DNA of 64,000 nucleotides. Origin: Periplaneta americana (lineage: Eukaryota > Arthropoda > Insecta > Blattodea > Blattidae). A model generated the notes under the pieces. That model saw nothing but the letters and a program-made list of their open reading frames with translations. It was not told the DNA's origin and did no database searches. Positions within the stretch are counted from its first letter, which is position 1. Every line of letters begins with the position of its first letter. Below, in pieces: positions 59,941-64,000 of the stretch. The DNA lies in the NCBI RefSeq assembly GCF_040183065.1, contig NW_027185532.1, positions 1 through 64,000 of the forward strand, in the 5' to 3' direction. Position numbers and translations under genes: made by a program.

Positions 59941-59944
59941 TAAT

Positions 59945-61787
59945 GGCTTGGCTTGGCTTGGCTTGGCTTGGCTTGGCTTGGCTTGGCTTGGCTTGGCTTG
60001 GCTTGGCTTGGCTTGGCTTGGCTTGGCTTGGCTTGGCTTGGCTTGGCTTGGCTTGGCTTGGCTTGGCTTGGCTTGGCTTGGCTTGGCTTGGCTTGGCTTG
60101 GCTTGGCTTGGCTTGGCTTGGCTTGGCTTGGCTTGGCTTGGCTTGGCTTGGCTTGGCTTGGCTTGGCTTGGCTTGGCTTGGCTTGGCTTGGCTTGGCTTG
60201 GCTTGGCTTGGCTTGGCTTGGCTTGGCTTGGCTTGGCTTGGCTTGGCTTGGCTTGGCTTGGCTTGGCTTGGCTTGGCTTGGCTTGGCTTGGCTTGGCTTG
60301 GCTTGGCTTGGCTTGGCTTGGCTTGGCTTGGCTTGGCTTGGCTTGGCTTGGCTTGGCTTGGCTTGGCTTGGCTTGGCTTGGCTTGGCTTGGCTTGGCTTG
60401 GCTTGGCTTGGCTTGGCTTGGCTTGGCTTGGCTTGGCTTGGCTTGGCTTGGCTTGGCTTGGCTTGGCTTGGCTTGGCTTGGCTTGGCTTGGCTTGGCTTG
60501 GCTTGGCTTGGCTTGGCTTGGCTTGGCTTGGCTTGGCTTGGCTTGGCTTGGCTTGGCTTGGCTTGGCTTGGCTTGGCTTGGCTTGGCTTGGCTTGGCTTG
60601 GCTTGGCTTGGCTTGGCTTGGCTTGGCTTGGCTTGGCTTGGCTTGGCTTGGCTTGGCTTGGCTTGGCTTGGCTTGGCTTGGCTTGGCTTGGCTTGGCTTG
60701 GCTTGGCTTGGCTTGGCTTGGCTTGGCTTGGCTTGGCTTGGCTTGGCTTGGCTTGGCTTGGCTTGGCTTGGCTTGGCTTGGCTTGGCTTGGCTTGGCTTG
60801 GCTTGGCTTGGCTTGGCTTGGCTTGGCTTGGCTTGGCTTGGCTTGGCTTGGCTTGGCTTGGCTTGGCTTGGCTTGGCTTGGCTTGGCTTGGCTTGGCTTG
60901 GCTTGGCTTGGCTTGGCTTGGCTTGGCTTGGCTTGGCTTGGCTTGGCTTGGCTTGGCTTGGCTTGGCTTGGCTTGGCTTGGCTTGGCTTGGCTTGGCTTG
61001 GCTTGGCTTGGCTTGGCTTGGCTTGGCTTGGCTTGGCTTGGCTTGGCTTGGCTTGGCTTGGCTTGGCTTGGCTTGGCTTGGCTTGGCTTGGCTTGGCTTG
61101 GCTTGGCTTGGCTTGGCTTGGCTTGGCTTGGCTTGGCTTGGCTTGGCTTGGCTTGGCTTGGCTTGGCTTGGCTTGGCTTGGCTTGGCTTGGCTTGGCTTG
61201 GCTTGGCTTGGCTTGGCTTGGCTTGGCTTGGCTTGGCTTGGCTTGGCTTGGCTTGGCTTGGCTTGGCTTGGCTTGGCTTGGCTTGGCTTGGCTTGGCTTG
61301 GCTTGGCTTGGCTTGGCTTGGCTTGGCTTGGCTTGGCTTGGCTTGGCTTGGCTTGGCTTGGCTTGGCTTGGCTTGGCTTGGCTTGGCTTGGCTTGGCTTG
61401 GCTTGGCTTGGCTTGGCTTGGCTTGGCTTGGCTTGGCTTGGCTTGGCTTGGCTTGGCTTGGCTTGGCTTGGCTTGGCTTGGCTTGGCTTGGCTTGGCTTG
61501 GCTTGGCTTGGCTTGGCTTGGCTTGGCTTGGCTTGGCTTGGCTTGGCTTGGCTTGGCTTGGCTTGGCTTGGCTTGGCTTGGCTTGGCTTGGCTTGGCTTG
61601 GCTTGGCTTGGCTTGGCTTGGCTTGGCTTGGCTTGGCTTGGCTTGGCTTGGCTTGGCTTGGCTTGGCTTGGCTTGGCTTGGCTTGGCTTGGCTTGGCTTG
61701 GCTTGGCTTGGCTTGGCTTGGCTTGGCTTGGCTTGGCTTGGCTTGGCTTGGCTTGGCTTGGCTTGGCTTGGCTTGGCTTGGCTTGGC
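59945..61787. repeat. perfect (CTTGG)n pentanucleotide array, 1.84 kb
   Basis: About 368 consecutive ggctt units with no visible substitution or indel across 1843 bp. Because the unit is 5 bp and contains no stop in any frame on either strand, frames stay open on both strands (AWLGL on plus, PSQAK on minus). These are not proteins. It is not the insect telomere repeat (TTAGG). Its right end merges directly with the 3' side of a minus-strand tRNA-like sequence whose last bases are tgccaagcc. Confidence 0.98.
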
Positions 61788-61862
61788 AGGAATCGAACTA
61801 ACGCCAAGTCGTAATTCCTGTTCGATATGCGAGCATCTCAGCTAACTGAACTACGCCGGGAG
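61788..61862 (-). mobile_element. tRNA-like SINE head or tRNA pseudogene (minus strand)
   Basis: On the minus strand: ggcgtagttcagttagctga (A-box-like), then a variable arm, then GTTCGATTCC (B-box-like), ending in tgccaagcc that runs into the pentamer array. The two boxes are about 45-50 bp apart. The acceptor ends do not pair well, so it is not called a functional tRNA. It could be a SINE whose tail is the (CCAAG)n tract. Confidence 0.6.
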
Positions 61863-61952
61863 CTACTACTAATAGTAATACTGTACTTAGATATAAAATC
61901 ATTATCTTGCAGATTCAGCTTACATATAATGAAATATTGACTAAATATCTTA

Positions 61953-62694
61953 GATCTGGTTCTTTCTCGGTCGATAAGCTCGTCTATCGGATGACCAGTC
62001 TCCGATGTGGGCTTTAATTCCGTACATACTTCATATTGCTGACTCGCTCGTTCCTTGCCATCACGAACCAATTCCTCTATAATTCCTTCCGGTTGCTCGG
62101 TATTCACTTCTCTCGTCCGTAAATATCCACTTGCGGAGACCTTGTTTTTCTGTGAGTTGAAGTTCCTCTGACAATGCTCTAAATCGTATAGTTTTCCATT
62201 TATTTTTATTTTATCCTTAACTAATATCGCAAACTGACCTCTCGATCTTGCTTCTTTCATAAATGGTAGCAACATCTTTCTCTTACTCCTTATTTCCACA
62301 CTGTAGTCCTGCTCAATTTTTTTATTCGTTCCTTTCAGCAGTAATCTAAGATAAATAGCCTAATTTAGTCCTCATACTTGTAAATTTTACTAGTATGGGA
62401 CGATTTTTCCCTCTTCCAATTCTGAAGGCTCCTTCAATCTGCTCTTTGTTCAGGCTCAGGCTAAAAATCTCATTACACATATGAGTAACTAAATTATATG
62501 TTACTAATCTATTTTCACTCCGGTCTTCATCTATAACTAGAATTGCATCTGTAAAAGCTCCTTGTGTCTCAATAGGTAACAATACAGCACATCGTACTGA
62601 TATTGCAATTTATATTTTCCTACATTTATCTAAGAAACTGTGCAGAAAGCAAACAAAAACAGTGACTTGTACACGAATGCAACGTAATAGAGTC
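61953..62694 (-). pseudogene. LINE ORF1 remnant, copy 2
   Basis: About 740 bp nearly identical to 32949-33688 and ending at the same upstream position (near 62694 against 33688). On the minus strand the same ORF1-like pieces read through: RIGRGKNRPILVKFTSMRTK, then after a small deletion KIEQDYSVEIRSKRKMLLPF and KDKIKINGKLYDLEHC. Here the stop between the two pieces in copy 1 is absent but a short deletion near 62340 removes codons. The 3' side stops earlier than in copy 1. Coiled coil and polymerase are missing. Confidence 0.75.
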
Positions 62695-62782
62695 CCATTT
62701 GTGTGAGCGGAGTAATCACACTTTCTATTCGGACGGTGTTATGCAAAAATGGGTTAACCAACAAAACAATAGTTATTCCTTG

Positions 62783-62992
62783 ACCACCTCTGTAGTGTAT
62801 GGGTCAGCATGCTGGTCTCTTACGCAGAGGGCCCGGGTTCGATTCCCAGTCGGGTTGAATTTCCTGGTTGAGGTTTTTCAGGGTTTTTCCTCAACCCTAA
62901 GGCAAATGCCAGTAAATTCGGGCCACAACATCCCTGAAAATCACCGGCTCATCACCGAAATCATATTCATAACAAATCAGGCATACATATAC
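62783..62992 (+). mobile_element. tRNA-derived SINE (plus strand)
   Basis: An A-box-like gtgtatgggtcagcatgctgg (about 62795) and a B-box-like GGGTTCGATTCCC (about 62835-62847) with standard spacing. These are followed by ggtttttcagggtttttcct, caaccctaaggcaaatgcc and catccctgaaaatcaccgg, ending near ataacaaat. From memory it belongs to an abundant blattodean SINE type. Confidence 0.85.
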
Positions 62993-63536
62993 AGTCGCCA
63001 TCTAGTTCACAACAATAGAAACAGTCTCAACAATAGTACACAGGCCTTCGGATTTCAATCAAAGATTAACTCGCTATATGACCAAAGATGTTAAAGCGAG
63101 TATAAATAAAAGCGAGGAAAAAAAATATATAGTTATTCCGTGGCTGTCTCTAGGAAAGCTGCGGGCTTCGGCTTGGCAAAACATAAGCATATACAGGTTA
63201 CAATCTTCGCGAAAGTCATAAACATCCTTAATGTTGTTTATAGGAGTTTCATATGACAGGTCTCGAAAAGCTTTCATAGCCTTGTGATTAACACCAGGTA
63301 CTGTTAAATCGTGCGTGATGTGAAACTATATGACACAGTGTATTCATAATGAAAGTGATAGTAAGTAGTTATGAACTTCATATGAAAATTATGCAGGAAA
63401 ACGGTGGAGTGCAACGTGTGATAGGCCTACATAATTTTGATTTCCACGTAGAGATGAGAACTAAAATATTATCTATAAAATATTATCATTTGAAACTCCA
63501 TTTTGCGACCCTAACTCGTGTAAATGAATAGGCCTA
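62993..63536. other. unassigned DNA
   Basis: Nothing recognisable. Short frames on both strands without support. Confidence 0.5.
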
Positions 63537-63540
63537 TCTA

Positions 63541-64000
63541 CTGCATTAAGTCAACATGGAGGATACACCTATTTGCTCGCTGTTTTCTATTAATTCACTG
63601 TCTCTCTTTCAGCTTATATCATGAGTTTGCTGGATACTGCCGTGAGTTATCTACTGCATTAAGTCAACATGGACGATACACCTATTTGCTCGCTGTTTTC
63701 TATTAATTCACTGTCTCTCTTTCAGCTTATATCATGAGTTTGCTGGATACTGCCGTGAGTTATCTACTGCATTAAGTCAACATGGAGGATACACCTATTT
63801 GCTCGCTGTTTTCTATTAATTCACTGTCTCTCTTTCAGCTTATATCATGAGTTTGCTGGATACTGCCGTGAGTTATCTACTGCATTAAGTCAACATGGAG
63901 GATACACCTTCTATTTGCTCGCTATTTTCTATTAATTCACTGTCTCTCTTTCCGCTTATATCATGAGTTTGCTGGATACTGCCGTGAGTTGTCTACTGCA
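63541..64000. repeat. 113-bp tandem repeat, array start
   Basis: ctgcattaagtcaacatgga recurs at 63541, 63654, 63767 and 63880, and again begins at about 63997. The period is 113 bp (117 in the last copy, which has a 4-bp insertion, ttct). Copies are almost identical, differing at single bases (ggagg/ggacg, cagctt/cgctt). The array continues beyond the window. Each unit includes a ctctctttcag string like a splice acceptor. Open frames across it change with each unit and are not called. Confidence 0.95.

Noticed and set aside
59945-61787. Telomeric repeat
   Set aside because: The unit is CTTGG/CCAAG, not the insect TTAGG, and it lies between ordinary interspersed sequences.
59825-61845. Open frames of 630-658 codons (AWLGL and PSQAK repeats)
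   Set aside because: Consequence of a 5-bp simple repeat without stops in any frame; not a protein gene.
61788-61862. Functional tRNA gene
   Set aside because: Poor acceptor pairing and fusion to a simple-repeat tail; treated as a SINE head or pseudogene.
63524-63706. 60-codon frame over the start of the 113-bp repeat
   Set aside because: The frame shifts from unit to unit because 113 is not a multiple of three; no gene support.

Overview
The window is eukaryotic genomic DNA, almost certainly from an insect. A cockroach or other blattodean is my best guess. That guess rests on the look of several tRNA-derived SINE families (13187-13455, 39003-39246, 52478-52716, 62783-62992) and on the mix of RTE, L1/Tx1-like, hAT, Tc1, MULE and Penelope-like debris; it is recognition from memory, not a search. 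There are no operons, no Shine-Dalgarno-led genes and no long uninterrupted host gene. Most long open frames are artefacts of tandem repeats.

Layout. (1) 1-12530 and 15122-30914 are two arrays of one 20-bp satellite in opposite orientations, separated by about 2.6 kb holding a (TA)n tract, a SINE and an older, decayed 125-140 bp tandem repeat. Both arrays have higher-order structure at the kilobase scale. (2) 30.9-43.8 kb is a transposon graveyard: a tRNA-like fragment, an (AAAT)n tract, a LINE ORF1 remnant (minus), a nearly complete L1/Tx1-like LINE (plus; ORF2 in one frame with five in-frame stops), a SINE, an RTE LINE 3' fragment (minus), a DDE-like transposase pseudogene (minus) and an RTE 5' fragment (plus). 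(3) 44-59.4 kb appears to be the 3' part of one host gene on the plus strand. Four exons (48149-49738, 55400-55483, 56182-56298, 59160-59299) are all joined by phase-1 introns; three are symmetric and share related flanking intron sequence, so they arose by tandem exon duplication. The introns carry a complete 1449-bp hAT-type element with an 8-bp target duplication, candidate MITEs/foldbacks, Tc1, hAT and MULE pseudogenes, and a short Penelope-like insertion carrying a candidate hammerhead ribozyme. (4) 59.6-61.8 kb holds (TA)n and an essentially perfect 1.84-kb (CTTGG)n array abutting a tRNA-like sequence. (5) 61.9-64 kb holds a second copy of the LINE ORF1 remnant, a SINE and a 113-bp tandem repeat running off the end.

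The most interesting object is the gene in 48149-59299. Its large exon encodes 28 tandem 18/19-residue repeats, consensus TQTSDHYLQTEVIQTDAD. Each carries one or two short motifs (TQT, IQTD) resembling binding sites for the dynein light chain LC8. The last exon encodes an acidic stretch, a basic/aromatic segment and a six-Cys, basic C terminus that looks like a lipidated membrane anchor. I infer a membrane-tethered multivalent scaffold. I recognise no known family, and the N-terminal exon(s) were not found.
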